Shown in pieces: positions 48,607 through 61,274 of a stretch of DNA of 64,000 bases. Numbering within the stretch: position 1 is the first letter of the stretch; each line of letters opens with the position of its first letter. The DNA lies in contig CM055111.1 of the NCBI GenBank assembly GCA_029204225.1, positions 8,375,267 to 8,439,266 of the forward strand, read 5' to 3'. The notes below the pieces were generated by a model that was not told where the DNA came from, ran no database searches, and saw nothing but the letters and a program-made list of their open reading frames with translations. This DNA is from Diphasiastrum complanatum (lineage: Eukaryota > Streptophyta > Lycopodiopsida > Lycopodiales > Lycopodiaceae). A program made the position numbers and the translations under genes.

Positions 48607-49279
48607 GAGATCTTTGCACGTATTGCAAAGATGGTGACAATAAGAATCATCATATCTATTGCTTGTTATTTCAAATGGAAGGTGTTCCAATTAGATGTTT
48701 CCAAGGCATTTCTCAGTGGATACCTTGAAGAGAAAATCTATATGGAGCAACCTCAAGGATTCATCAAGGATGAATCAAAAGTTTGCTTGCTTTTCAAAAG
48801 TCTTTATGGACTCAAGCAAGCACCAAGATCATGGTATGCTAAACTCAACTCTTTTCTTATCTCACTAGGATTTATCCTAAGTAACTATGATCCGTCCATG
48901 TATCTAAAGTTTATTGCTAGTGCTCTTGTCATTCTTCTCATTTATGTAGATGACATTAGCCTTTGTGGAAGTTGCATCAATCTAGTTGAAAAAACTAAAG
49001 TTGCATTTGGAGGTGAGTTTAAAATGCAAGATCTAGGAAAGATCCATTATATCTTAGGCCTAGAGATTGACTTTCATGATGATTATGCTTTTATATGTCA
49101 ATCCAGATATGCTCTATCAATGCTGAAAAAATTTCATATGGAGAATTGTAAGAGCATAGGTACACCAATGGAGCATATTGTAAAAAATCCTAACAAGGGA
49201 GATGAAAGATCCTTCAAGGACATCACCCTTTTCAGGAGTCTTATTGGCTCCTTAATTTGGTTAACCATCACTAGGCTTG
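48607..49279 (+). pseudogene. Ty1/copia reverse transcriptase fragment (right)
   Basis: Same copia RT fragment as 665-1338, with YVDD at 48943-48954. The frame stays open through the RT and on into the neighbouring repeat, to a stop at 49335. It lacks gag, protease, integrase and RNase H, so it cannot be autonomous. Its flanks (LTP fragment on the left, 669-bp repeat on the right) are identical in arrangement to the left copy. Confidence 0.9.
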
Positions 49280-49948
49280 TGATTGAATTAGAGGGATCTC
49301 GAGTGTGGGACATTCACGTACATCGATCTAAATAGCTCATGTTTGATGCTTATGCTGTGATTTTTGTCCTTGTCATTGGACATAGATCATCGAGTAATTT
49401 ATGTCAACCAATCTTAACTTCAGAACATTCCAATTACTCAAGTTCAATCTCTCATGGATAGAATTGGTTGCTATCACTTGAAATAGCTAAAACTATTGTC
49501 ACTTGGCATGGCTAATTGAGTGATCAAATTAAACCAATATCAAGTGCAGTACATTCAGATTGATTGAGTTTGGTGGCATTGAATCACATCACAAGATAGA
49601 TCAAATTTGATGTCCATGACCCAAGATAGCTCAATTTTCACCCTTATAAATCAAAATTTTCCCATAGCGTCTCTTAACAATAGGTGATTGAGAGAATAGT
49701 TTCCATTGAATCAGGTGCTCAATGATGTCCAATGACTCAATAATTTGACATGGCTCGTTGAAAGTCTAGAAAATGGGCCTGGTTCAAGCTGGAGTGAGGA
49801 AGTTGCCACGTGAGCAAAATCAGCTTGAACAATGGCAAATAACTATGGTCAGAAGTGGCAGATGATTCAAATAACTATGGTCAAAACTGGCATTTGGTTC
49901 AACTTCTATAGAATGTGCACAACCTACTTCTAACCTACATAGAACGTC
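49280..49948 (+). repeat. 669-bp dispersed repeat, possible LTR (right copy)
   Basis: Colinear counterpart of 1339-2007 within the 12 kb duplication, interrupting the copia RT at the same point. Confidence 0.6.
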
Positions 49949-49994
49949 TAGAAGGGTATGGTGCACATGCTCGTCTTACTATGGTGGTGGAAAA

Positions 49995-50411
49995 ATGGTT
50001 CCTCCTTCCACTTTCAGCAGGCACCAATCACTTCAACAAAAATATGGCAATTTACTTTCCAACTTGGTATTTCCTCAATCAGAAGAGGATCATGAAGATA
50101 TTCTCTTGCATGAAGATGTGTTGCACAATTTCCCTCACGAGGAAGTAGAATTTGAGGAGCTCGAAAACCTTGGAGATGACCAAGAAGTAGAGGAAATAAC
50201 TTTGGCAGACCAAATAATAGAAAGGTGTATTGAGTTGCAAACATTGTGGGACAAGTTTCAAGCACCGATTAGGTTTCAAGATGAAATGTTGCAAGTCTTA
50301 TTTGGAGACATGGGTGGAGTAGGAGCCAAAAAGAAAAATAATGGCAAAAAAAAAACCGAGCCTAGCAAACTTTTGGTACACTCCCATCGGATGGGGATTT
50401 TGATGGAGTGA
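49995..50411 (+). other. unrecognised 138-codon acidic ORF (right)
   Basis: Residue-for-residue identical with the ORF at 2054-2470. Acidic centre, lysine-rich tail, no recognised domain. Confidence 0.3.
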
Positions 50412-52249
50412 GGATTCCAACTTGTTGAAATCATTAGAAGTTGCTTATTGGTTCAATCTGAATCCACAGGAATAATTTTGAGTGACATTTATGTGTTTTT
50501 TATTTCATTTGATTCAGGTTAGATTGATACAAATGTGAAGGATTTCAAATCATTCAAGATCCAATCCATGTCCCTGATCTTTGGTTACAATAAGGAGCAA
50601 ACCAACAATCCTGCCAATGTAGAAAAATCAGCATCTACCTACAAAATGAGATGCAAACTCTATGAGATACTAATCAGACATGAACCAAAACATAAAATAT
50701 AGTTGATTTCTGTACAATTACGATACCCTACTGTACTTCACACGTGTGGAACCGAAAATAGCAATAAATGATCATTCTACACATAGAATTGCAAGATAAC
50801 ATCATGAGAGTGCACCAATGAGTAGCAGAACCCAAAGAGGACCATGTATAATGATGAAATGAGAGAGAGAAGAGAGAAGATTTGTCTCTCCATGATTTAC
50901 ATCTTTTTATAACAGGTCCAAGCCCTATTTGGCCTTCACACAATGAAGTGCAAGCCTAGATCTCTTCTTGTATCTAGCTAACTCTTGTGTACCTAGAGTT
51001 CATCTTCATCTTGAATCAAGAATTCATAAAGGTCTTGGAGCACCAAGAGTGACTCCATCCTAACCTTCCAAATAGCATATTTTGTAGAATTCAATCTCTC
51101 ACTAGCTTCTAGAAGGTATGCTCTAGCAGATCTTATCTTACTAATGACATCTACAAACAAGAAATAGATTTGATTGACTTGAAACTCACAAAGTTCTCAC
51201 ACTTGCAGTCTTTCACTCAAATTTGATTTTTAATCCAACAAATGGACATATAATCATAGTTCTATCACTCCATCGCAAAGCTGGAATGAAGATAAGATGA
51301 AGTGAAAACTACTTTCAAACAAATCTTGCCAAGAAATGATTTGATTGTCTCTAGAAACTCACTAAGGTCTCTCTCTTGTAGTGTTTCACTCAAATTAGAT
51401 TTCTAATCCAACAAATGGACTTATAATCTCAGATCTAGCACTCCCTCACAAAGATGGAATGAAGATAAGATGATGTGAAATCTACTTACAATCAAATCTT
51501 GCCAATATTGGCTATTTTTGGACAAAAAAATGATTGAATCTCTTCCTTCCTACTTGGTGTACTTTAAAGACCCGTTTTTCACCTTAATAGGACTTGAACT
51601 CAGCCTAGGTTAATTAGATTCCATGAAACAAATTCAAATCTAATCAATGGCTAATGATCTTGGTAGATTATCCTAGTATTTCCACCAAAAACTACACCAA
51701 CAGTTCACAAATTAAATTTACAATGACCAAATGAATGTAGTTCATTTAATGCTGGTTCAGAAGTCCCCACACATGGGAATAGTACAAAATTTGATCTTAA
51801 AGAAGTTTGGGATCAATTCCTACCACCAAAACTTAGCACCAAACTTGTCCTCACAAGACTAGTTTTTAGCATACAAAACTGCTAAAAATGGATTTGAATG
51901 GATCTAAGATCAAAGCCCTTGTACTTGGCTCTGATACCATGTGAAAGTACAATACTTTGAGGACCAAAAATGGATCTTAGAAGATCCACAAGAGAGATTA
52001 TGTGCTTGCTTAACAATGCATAAAAAAACTAGACAATAAATGCTGATCTAGATTAGCAATTTGACACATAACAAGTATGGATAATCAATAAACAAGATCA
52101 AAGACCCAAATCCGAGTCCTTACGTGTACTACAGGTTGTAGTACGGCCTTCAACCTGATAAACAAGTATAAATTGATTTGGTTTCATTTGGATCACAAAA
52201 ACTCAATGTACATAGTAGTTGGATCTGGGTCAGAGATCTAACTTATGTC

Positions 52250-52905
52250 AAACCTGTGAAGATTAACTCTTGCAGATGCAAAGGTTATTGATGTTTGTGA
52301 AGGTCCCTTAGATAAAAAAAATTCACTTGTTTCCTTACAGATCATTCAATATTGGAAGCTAACTCTCGCAGACTTCATCACTTATGGAAAACAACATTTT
52401 AAAGAGAATGGGATGGTTTGTGAAGGTTACTTCTCATGGTGCGAGAGTTATTGATGTCTGCGAGGGTTCAAAATCACCTTTTGGCTCGCAGAACATTCAA
52501 TATCTCAAACTAACTCTTGCAGACTTCATCACTGATAGAAAATGACATTCTAAAGACAGTGGGATGGTTTGTGAAGGTTAGTTCTCAATGGTGCAAGAGT
52601 TATTGTTGTCTACGAGGGCTCATAATCACTTTTCACCTCAGAGAATAATCAATAATTCAAACCAACTCTCACATGCTCCTCTATGTCCTTGTCTCACTGA
52701 GATGGAACTTCAAAAGCTTTTGTGAAGGTTAGTTCCTACAAAAATTGAAAAATTTGGATGTTTGCGAGGGTTTTGTCTTAGATTTTGCTATTCTGGATCT
52801 CGGGAACCTTCGCAGAGGGTCTTACTCTGCAAGGAACTCTGGCAAACTTCTCCGTGTCCTGGTCTCAGTGAGATGGAACTTCCAAGAGCTCTACGAAGGA
52901 TACTT
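52250..52905. repeat. ~150-bp tandem repeats in a copia LTR (right)
   Basis: Same array as 4311-4960, unit for unit. Confidence 0.7.
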
Positions 52906-53152
52906 AGTAGTATTTTAAAAGTTTTATAGTCTTTTTTATTTTTTTGGCTGTTTTTTTTGGCTATTTTGGCAAAATGGCTGAGAATTAACTCTCGCAAAAA
53001 GTACAATAGCTTCTACTGATGTGGTAGAAGGTGCTGCCAGGTCTGCGAAGGTTGGTTTGGTCAAATTTGAAAGTTATAGCCTCTAACCCATTTTCCCGCC
53101 TAATTTCTCCTCCAAAAAGCTTAACGCTTTTTTACTCTCTCAAGGGTTTGTT

Positions 53153-54187
53153 ATGAGTTACTATGATCATTCACTTTATTACAGGTTTGTTGGAAATGAT
53201 GTTACAATCTTGCTAATATTCATCTCGAGTGGTAGAAACAATCAAGATGTGGAGGATATCAATAGTGCTCTTAAGAAGGAATTTGAGGTGCATAATCTTG
53301 GTCATTTACATTACATTTTAGGAATACAATGTGATTAGATCTTCTCAAACTACTTTCATTTGTCAAGAGAAGTATGCTAAATCTATTCTAGAAAGATTTC
53401 ATATGGTAGATGCAAAATCTTGTCAAACACCTATGGAGTCTTATGTAAAGCTAACTATAAGAGGTAATGAAAGATCCTTCAAGGACATTACTCTCTATAG
53501 AAAGCTAGTTGGGTCACTTATCTATCTAACCATCACAAGTCCAGATCTAAGCTATTGTGTTGATAGATTGAGTCAATTTATGCAAGATCCTAGTGAGGAG
53601 CATTGGAAGCTAGAAAAATGAGTTTTGAGGTATATCATGGCGCAACTCGAGATTTTGGCATATTGTATGAGGGATCATCACCTAGCTTGTTTGGATTTTT
53701 AGATTCGTACTTTTCTAGAGATCAAATGGATAAGAAATCCATTAGTGCTCAATGTATTTTCATAGGTGATGGAGCTATATCTTGGATGTCAAAGAAACAA
53801 GCCACTGTCTCATTGTCATCTAGTGAGGCCGAGTACAAAGCACTTACTCATTGCACAAAGGAGATGGTATGGCCCAAGAGGATGATCAAGGATCTTCACT
53901 TGGTGGATTTTTTAAAACGCCCAATCATCTTTTGTGACAACCTATTAGCCCAAGAGTTGGCAATCAATCCTATCATTCATGCTAAGAGCAAGCATATGGA
54001 AGTGGCATATCATTTTGTGAGGGAGCAAGTCATGGCAAAGGAGGTGGAACTTCAACATGCTTTTTCAAGAGAATGTGTAGCTGATATCTTTACCAGAACA
54101 TTGGGAAAAGAATCGTTTAGGAAGCATAGGACATCACTTGGAGTGTTATCAAAGTCTATGCTAAAACTAGTTGAAGAGGGAGTGTGA
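53153..54187 (+). pseudogene. copia RT C-terminus and RNase H (right)
   Basis: Counterpart of 5201-6235 with the same frame breaks and the same lost YVDD. The RNase H frame 53603-54187 is open. Confidence 0.85.
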
Positions 54188-55208
54188 AAGATTTCAGCTA
54201 GTTTAGTCAAATTTGCTATATTCGTTTATTTGGCAATTGGAGCCAATTTCATATTAGACTTAGAATTTGACTTTTTAATATTAGGAGAGTTTTGAGATCC
54301 AAAAGGGCCTTATATGAATTTGTGCAAAGATTCGTTTTGTATTATTAAAATAGCTAATAAATTTGACTTGCCATAACTATTATCTATAGCTCAAAAGTAT
54401 GTCATATAACATATCATTGGAAAGTGCTTGCCAAGCGCTTTCCAACGCACTAAACTATGCTCAAATTGGACTTACCACTAAGAAGTTATGCCATTTTTTA
54501 AGTGGAATCAAAAAGTGGACTCAAAAAGTTATGTTACGTAGATTTCAAATTTGACTGTTTTGATTGGTCCATGTGTAAGAAAAATTTGAGAAAAAATAAA
54601 AAGGGAATCTTTACAAAGGGCTCTTTTTGGACTTAGAACTCCTCTAATGAGTTACATTAGTCTAAAGGCATTTCAATAAACACTTTTGAAAAGTGTGGAA
54701 AAGTGTAGTACACGAGTTTTTGATAGATCCAATTTGAGTAGTAGAGACATTGAATCTAGTCACAACATAGTAGGGTTTTTCATTATGGAGGGAAACCAAA
54801 GTTTGAAATTAGGGTTGGACCTGTTATAAAAGGATGTAACTTGGGGAAGAGAAGCTTCTCTCTCTCACATCTCATTTCATGCTTGTACATGAGTTCTATT
54901 TGGGTCATCTATCCATTGGTGCACTATATTGGTGATATCTTGCAATTTTGTGTGTAGAATGCTCAATTTATGGTATATTCGGATTCACATGTGTGAAATA
55001 TAGTAGCTCACTGTTTTGGTATGGACAAAAACTTCATTTCATGTTTTGATTGATGTTTGATCAAGATCTATTAGAGTTTGCATCTCATTCATAGAGTAGA
55101 TGTTGATTTTTCTACATTGGTGAGGTTGGTGATTTGTTATCTTTCTAACCAAAGATCAAAAGGATGTTTTTGATCTTAATGATCTGAAATTCTTCACATT
55201 CCTTACCG
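54184..55208 (+). mobile_element. copia 3' LTR (right)
   Basis: Counterpart of 6232-7255; TATA-like element at about 54825-54831. Confidence 0.65.
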
Positions 55209-55882
55209 CAATTCCATGGAAACAATGCTCACGAGCATCTCAAACATTTTGAGACACTAGTGGTTGTTAACGTGATTGTAAATCCTACGCATAGGATGAT
55301 ATTATTTTCCACAACTTTGATAGGAAAAGCTAGGCGTTGGTACTATAATCTACCCAAAGCTTCCATCACCACTTGAAAAAAATTGTTTGAACTATTTTTA
55401 GCAGAGTTTGGACCTAGATACAATGTTGATATTCTAATGTTCACTCTAACCATGATACAACAAGAACTAGGAGTATCAGTACGCTTGTATATCAAACAAC
55501 TCAAGGAGCTCATTCGAAAATTGAATATAGGGCTAGCAATAGAGGTATCATCTTAATAAGTGCTCACTTTTTTCCTAAGGGCCTACAACCGGATATACAA
55601 TTAGTAGTATGCCAATCTGGAATCTCCCCTTTTGAAGAGGCGGTATCTAGAGCCATGATTATTGAGGCAGTTTACATCACTACATCTAAATGTCAAGCAA
55701 TGAGGAATCCAATCCTAGATTGTAGTCAACGGACAGTAAGGGATGAGTTGAATGTTATGAGAGACCTAAATCATACATCCAAACCCCCAAGACCAAGACC
55801 ACACTACACACCTGAGAGGGATGGTGTGATGCCAAATTGTCACACTTGAGATCAAGGGACTAAAGGTATATCAGTCCTTTTA
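55208..55882 (+). pseudogene. gypsy gag fragment (right)
   Basis: Counterpart of 7256-7930, with the same stops; open piece 55655-55849. Confidence 0.7.
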
Positions 55883-55895
55883 GTACACAAAAATG

Positions 55896-55984
55896 CTTCT
55901 TGGTTTCCAAGGGGAGGCTCGAACCTGGGACCAAAGAAACTTTGGATGCCTAGCTAACCAGTTGAGCCAACCCTGTTGGGTTGA
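55896..55984 (-). mobile_element. 89-bp tRNA-like SINE with 12-bp target duplication (right)
   Basis: Same insertion as 7944-8032 with one or two base changes. The 12-bp repeats lie at 55884-55895 and 55985-55996. Confidence 0.85.
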
Positions 55985-56035
55985 TACACAAAAATGACAT
56001 CGTGGAAACAAAAATGCCTGTGCTATAGGATATGG

Positions 56036-58990
56036 ATCTTCCAAATGGGATAAATTCTCATCCGATCCAACTGTATCACCTTCATGTGAACTTAGTTTCA
56101 AACGACTTACATGAAATATTGGGTGTGCATCCGATTTTCCTTGAAGATCGAGTTCATACGCCCAAGAACCAATTCTAGGTACAATCCTGAATGGTCCACA
56201 AAAATGGGTGGACAGTTTGTAATGCTTCCCTGTACATAACGTCTTAAAATCTTTTGGAATCTTAAGGTATACCCAATCATCAACTTTGAAATATGTTGGA
56301 GATCTCTTAAAATCCGTATAGTGTTTAACTCTATCCTGAGTACTATGGATACTAGTAGTTCCTTAGCCACTTGAAACATCTCTTGCATATCATGCAAGAA
56401 ATTAGCAACCTTCTGGATCTTAACAGACTTCATCTCAACATTTACTGGAGATCTAGGTTGAAAACCGTACATATGCATAAAAGCTTAACCTGTAGCAGAA
56501 TGTTTTCTATTATTATATGCAAACTCAACCAGTGGGAGTTAATCTTCCCAATGAGATTGCCTGTGAGAAAATGTCCTCAAAATAACTTCCATAGTTTGAT
56601 TAGTCCTTTCTGTCTGGCCATCTGATTCAGGGTGATCATAAGAACTCAAACTCAAAGAAGTTTCCAATTTATGGAATACTGCTGACCAAAAGTGACCTGT
56701 GAACTTAGGATCTCTATCACTAACAATGTCACTTGGCAGACCATACAACCAAAATAATCTTTCAACAAAGATCTGGGCTAAATCAGAAGCCTTTATAGTC
56801 GAATTTACTGGTATGAAAACATCTAACTTTTAACCGATCCACTACAACCCAAATAGAATCATTTTGTCGTTGGGTCTTAGGAAGTTCAACTACAAAATCC
56901 ATAGATATGCTTTCCCATCTCTTATCAGGGATATCTAACGGATGCAACAAACTACCAGGCTTATGGCATTTAGCCTTTGCTAGTTGATAGGGCTTGCATT
57001 TAATAACATATTACTCGACATATCGTTTGAGCTTTGGCCAATAAAACTCTCTTTTAACCAAGTCCAAAGTCCTATGTATACCGGGATGTCCTACATAGGG
57101 TATGTCATGACATTCAAACAAAATCTTGCGTTTGAGCTCCTCATCCCCAGGTACACAACAAATAGCAATCCATCTCGAATGGTAACTTGTCCCACAATCT
57201 TCTTATCTTTCTTTGTTAGTTGAGTCCCCTGTGAACTTGACTCAACATCGTCCACATTTCTTCCGATCCGAACAATGTTCCAAATATGACCAGAATGGGA
57301 GTTTGACTCATATTTTCCTCTCAGCGAAAGATATATGTCCATGGAAATCTAGATAAATGACAGCATCTACAACTTAATTAGAGTTGCCTCTTATGTAACG
57401 GATTTCATGATCGAATTCTTGCATCAATTCAGCCCATCGAGCTTTCCTCCCCCAAAGATCATGTTGATTGCAAAAATACTTAAGAGGCTGGTGATCCGTA
57501 TACAGTATAAACTTACTACCATACAAGTAGTGGCGCCAGGTTTTAAGTGCATGGATTATTTCAAACAATTCCTTTTCTTGCGTAGTATAATGCAACAAAG
57601 GACCAGTGAATTTTTTGCTTTCAAACACCAGTGGCCTATCCTTTTGTAATAGAACCGCTCTCATGATGCAAGGTAAGTCTAGATTTGCAATTTGTAACAC
57701 GGAAGCTGAAGCAACCAATGTTTTAAGTTTCTCAAAACACAGATTCAGTTCCTCGATCCAAACAACAGGCGGACTAGGTTGATTCTTTTTTTTCTTTTTA
57801 TTAAAAATCCCTTTTGTCAGATTATTGAGCGGTGCTGCTACCTTAGCATAATCCTCAATAAATCTCCTAAAGAAAACGATATATCTTTAAATTGATTTTA
57901 CTTGCTTCACAGTTTCTGGAATTGGCCACTCAATCACAAACTTGATTTTATCTTCGTCAATCTTGATCCCATTAACTGTGATTTGAAGACCAAGATAAAG
58001 CAACTCTTGTTTAAAGAATTCACACTTGGACTCTTTAGTGTAGAGTAACTCCTGTCGGAGTTTCATCAAAACAATTTTACAGACAAAATAAATCGTTCAA
58101 ACATTGCTGGCAAATTTGTTAAGACAAATGGTAATACTAAGAATTCATAATGACCAAATCTAAAACGAGATCCTGTCTTCCTCTGACTTAATTCTTATTT
58201 GATGGTATCCTGTCTTGAGATCTATCTTGGTGCACTACTGAGCTCAACCCAAGCGATCTACAAGGTCATCCATCCTGGGTAACAGATATTTATTCTTGAC
58301 AGTCACTTTATTTAAGCCCTTCTAATCCACACACATTCGAAAACCTCCATCTTTCTTCGCTTTAAAAAGAACAAGAGCGCCCCATGGTGATTTACTAGGA
58401 TGTATATGTCCCATCCTTAGATAATTTTCTATTTGATTTGAAATCTCTATCTCCTCTTTCTGAGAAAACCTATAAGGTTGTCTAGAGACAGGTTAACTTC
58501 CTGGAATTAGCTCAATCTTGTGGTCTACTGACCTAGATTGTGGTAAACCATGAGGTAATTCAGATGGAAAACCATCCCTAAAGTCATTTATGATCTGTTC
58601 TTTCATTGCTTGTTCATGATCTAAATTTACCAAGTTCAGAATGGCTGAGAAGTCACAACCATTTAGATACATTTCAAGAACATCCACAACTGGAATAGCA
58701 AAAATAGAAAAAAAACTTCATACTGTGAATAGTCCAATGCTTCCATTTCATTAACTATAGAAATTTTATCCAACGGACAAAATTTCTATAGTTAATGAAA
58801 TAACACCCTCCTTGAAAGTGAGAATATGCTTCTCAACATCATTTATAAGAGACGACGATTTACTAAATAACCATTCATATCCCAAAATTAAATCAGTGCA
58901 GGTTAGGTCTAAAACATAAAAATTAACTAATTCTATGTGTCCTTGTATCAAAACTGGGAGCTTCGGGACTTTTATGTTCCAAGTCTCCAA
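56036..58990 (-). pseudogene. degenerate gypsy chromovirus pol (right)
   Basis: Counterpart of 8084-11034 with the same domain order: protease-like 58990-58766, RT pieces 58687-57887, RNase H 57718-57374, integrase 57342-56539, integrase C-terminus 56478-56036. Most stops and frameshifts are shared with the left copy, so it was already dead before duplication. Confidence 0.9.
58745..58801. repeat. perfect 23-bp hairpin inside gypsy (right)
   Basis: Same hairpin, arms 58745-58767 and 58779-58801, unchanged in the second copy of the 12 kb unit. Confidence 0.9.
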
Positions 58991-59175
58991 CTCTGCTCCT
59001 GAAGCTAGATAAACTTATATCTATGATTGCTAGCTTCAGTTTTGAAACTGAGTTTTTGCACAAGATGAGAATTAATAAAATTATGAGTTTGAACCATTCC
59101 AATCGAATACTCAATTCTTGATCTTTGCCTGTGCCAGTTAAACAGAAAGCTCATTAGGCAAGAAAGTAGTAGTAC

Positions 59176-59391
59176 CTCATCAGAAATCCTGGGGCAATCA
59201 GATATGCCCAATGTCCGCCCATCTGGCCCTCTGACCCGCAACAAGTGATCCCTAACCCTGGTGAGTGATCCCGTGAAGTGACCACCGCAATGCAAGCATC
59301 TCCATCTATGGGTGCCTGAGCCATGGTGTGTGCCCACATCCCCGTCGGTAAGCTCAACCTCGGCCCAAAGGCCTCGGTCCCGCACTGGCAT
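59176..59391 (-). pseudogene. BED-type zinc-finger exon, hAT transposase-like (right)
   Basis: Identical BED-finger exon to 11220-11435, with the same donor site. The transposase catalytic region is again absent. Confidence 0.65.
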
Positions 59392-59970
59392 CGTATCAAC
59401 ACGTCCCTAAACCTACAAACAACAAATAATCAAGCAAACGTTCAGTAGGAAAAAAAATACATTGCATTGAACAACATTACCGAGCTCAAATAGAACTCAA
59501 AATACAAGAGCATACGCGTGGGATAGAATAATTTCTGTATGAGGGATAACAGGCCACTGATGTTAGCGTCAGAGTCCGTGCAGACATAAAGGAGTGCAGT
59601 GTGGGCCTAAACCACGCCCCTAGCAAATGTTTGCACAATGGTCCACGCCTAAACCCTAAAATTTATGGAATCAGGGCATGAAAATTGAAATTTGTGATAC
59701 GAATGTAGACGGGCAGAACGGAGGGCATAGGAGTCTGTGCAGGCATGTGGAAATGCATTCTAGGCTCAGACATCACCTCACTCGGTTTCCAACAAGTCAT
59801 TCTGTGAAAATGGCAAAAATACACAAGCATTTGGAATGTGGTGTTCAAATCTCGCTAGGCGTGCCGTAACGGTTGAAACTGACGCTGTAGGAATCACTGT
59901 GGTCGTGAAGAAAGGTGGTCTAGAGCCAAACTACGTTCGATTTGGTTGCCTACAGCTCAATGTCAACAAT

Positions 59971-61274
59971 TGCAAAAAATCAAGCCTACACTTACCAAAT
60001 ATCGAAAATTGGTCATTTCGCTCTCCACGAAGCTCAGACCCACCCGACACCAGATGCCTGCCAACTATTCACTTGTGATGATCGGACGCCCACAACTATC
60101 AAAAAAAAAATTGGCCTCCTCCACTGCTGGCGCGGTTCTGTCCGCGAGGAGGAGGCCCGAAATCAGGTAATGCATTTTTTTTTTTTTCAAACGATTCATT
60201 GCAGCGAATCGCGATTCGCAGATTCACGAAATCACTGCATCTATGGTTAGAATACAAAAAATGGGTATTGATCAACTTATTTCCCAAAAGATGTAGGTAG
60301 TGTTTTTGGAAAAATTCAGATTTATTGAGCTTCAAAGAAATACAAAAGCAAGAAATAGAGATACATGTGGAAGATGGGTGATATAGTGACTACTACCATG
60401 TTCTAGAAAAATATCAAATCATATTCTTTTTGAAGATTTGAATACATAATGATTTAAATTGCGATACTTTGTGACTATGGGGTAGAAACATTTGTTGAAT
60501 GATCACCAAGGAGATGAGGGCGTTCTCCCAACATAATCACTTGCGAGATAAAGCCACATCATTTCTCCCAATCTTCAAAGCACCCCTCTCCACTCTCATC
60601 ACCTCAATAAGTACAAAAGAATGACATTGCCTCCTCCACACCCTCCTACTTTCATAGTGAACATGGACGAATAGAGGAGGCCACAAGCTCAGGTGCATTT
60701 TCCATGTAGGGAGGTGCATCCTAATCCTACTGCATGCTTTCCAAAGCATCATTATATTTGGAATCTTTATAATATCGACTTCCAAAGGCAAAGATAGCAT
60801 CTGTGATCTCAATCTCTTCATTCATACTATAACATGCCTCAATCAGATCAATAATGATGGTTGCTTATTATCGCAAAAGGCTTCACTTCAGTACAAAACC
60901 CTAACTAATTAGCAAACAGTACATTCATCTACTCCAAATAGTCAATAATTTCGACTTGCTCATAGTCATCCAAAAGGTACACAATATCATCATCTACCTT
61001 GGGCATGACATACTATATCCCAGTATGTGCAAAGTCCAGATACTTTGATGAATGTTTGGCAATTAATTGTAAGGAAATAATGTCGGTCGGAATGTTACAA
61101 TATTCTAGATGAAGGATTGAGAGCTTAGTTTAGTTCTTGGTTAGACTGAGCCCAGTAGCTAGCTTCCATGTCAGCGCTGACATATGGTTATTCATTTGAT
61201 CGGTACAGTTAAGAATTTTCTCAGTATTTCTAAGGTTATTGGATCTCATTTCAGTACTTGCATGTCTTAAGTAA
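59971..61274. other. unique sequence between the duplication and the TPR gene
   Basis: No similarity to the left flank. A_n and T_n runs near 60101 and 60177 and short frames only. The minus-strand frame 60821-60537 has no recognisable motif. Confidence 0.4.

Larger units (their letters stand above)
50437..56035. mobile_element. composite copia unit, right direct copy
   Basis: Same unit as 2496-8083, including SINE and chromovirus junction. It preserves 8 bp near 53015 that the left copy has lost. Confidence 0.85.
47942..59970. repeat. 12 kb direct duplication, right copy
   Basis: Second copy of 1-12014 in the same orientation, with every sub-feature in the same order. Where the copies differ, this one is sometimes the better preserved: the copia RT at 48608-49279 stays open past the point where the left copy has a one-base insertion. 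The 8 bp missing near 5071 on the left are present near 53015, and the older inverted copy (42067-47265) agrees with this version. Similarity to the left copy is lost at about 59970. Confidence 0.95.

Noticed and set aside
1-59970. The two 12 kb direct copies as LTRs of one giant retrotransposon
   Set aside because: They contain complete nested elements, host gene pieces and a SINE, have no TG...CA ends that I can place, and the interior holds host genes. A segmental or assembly duplication is simpler.
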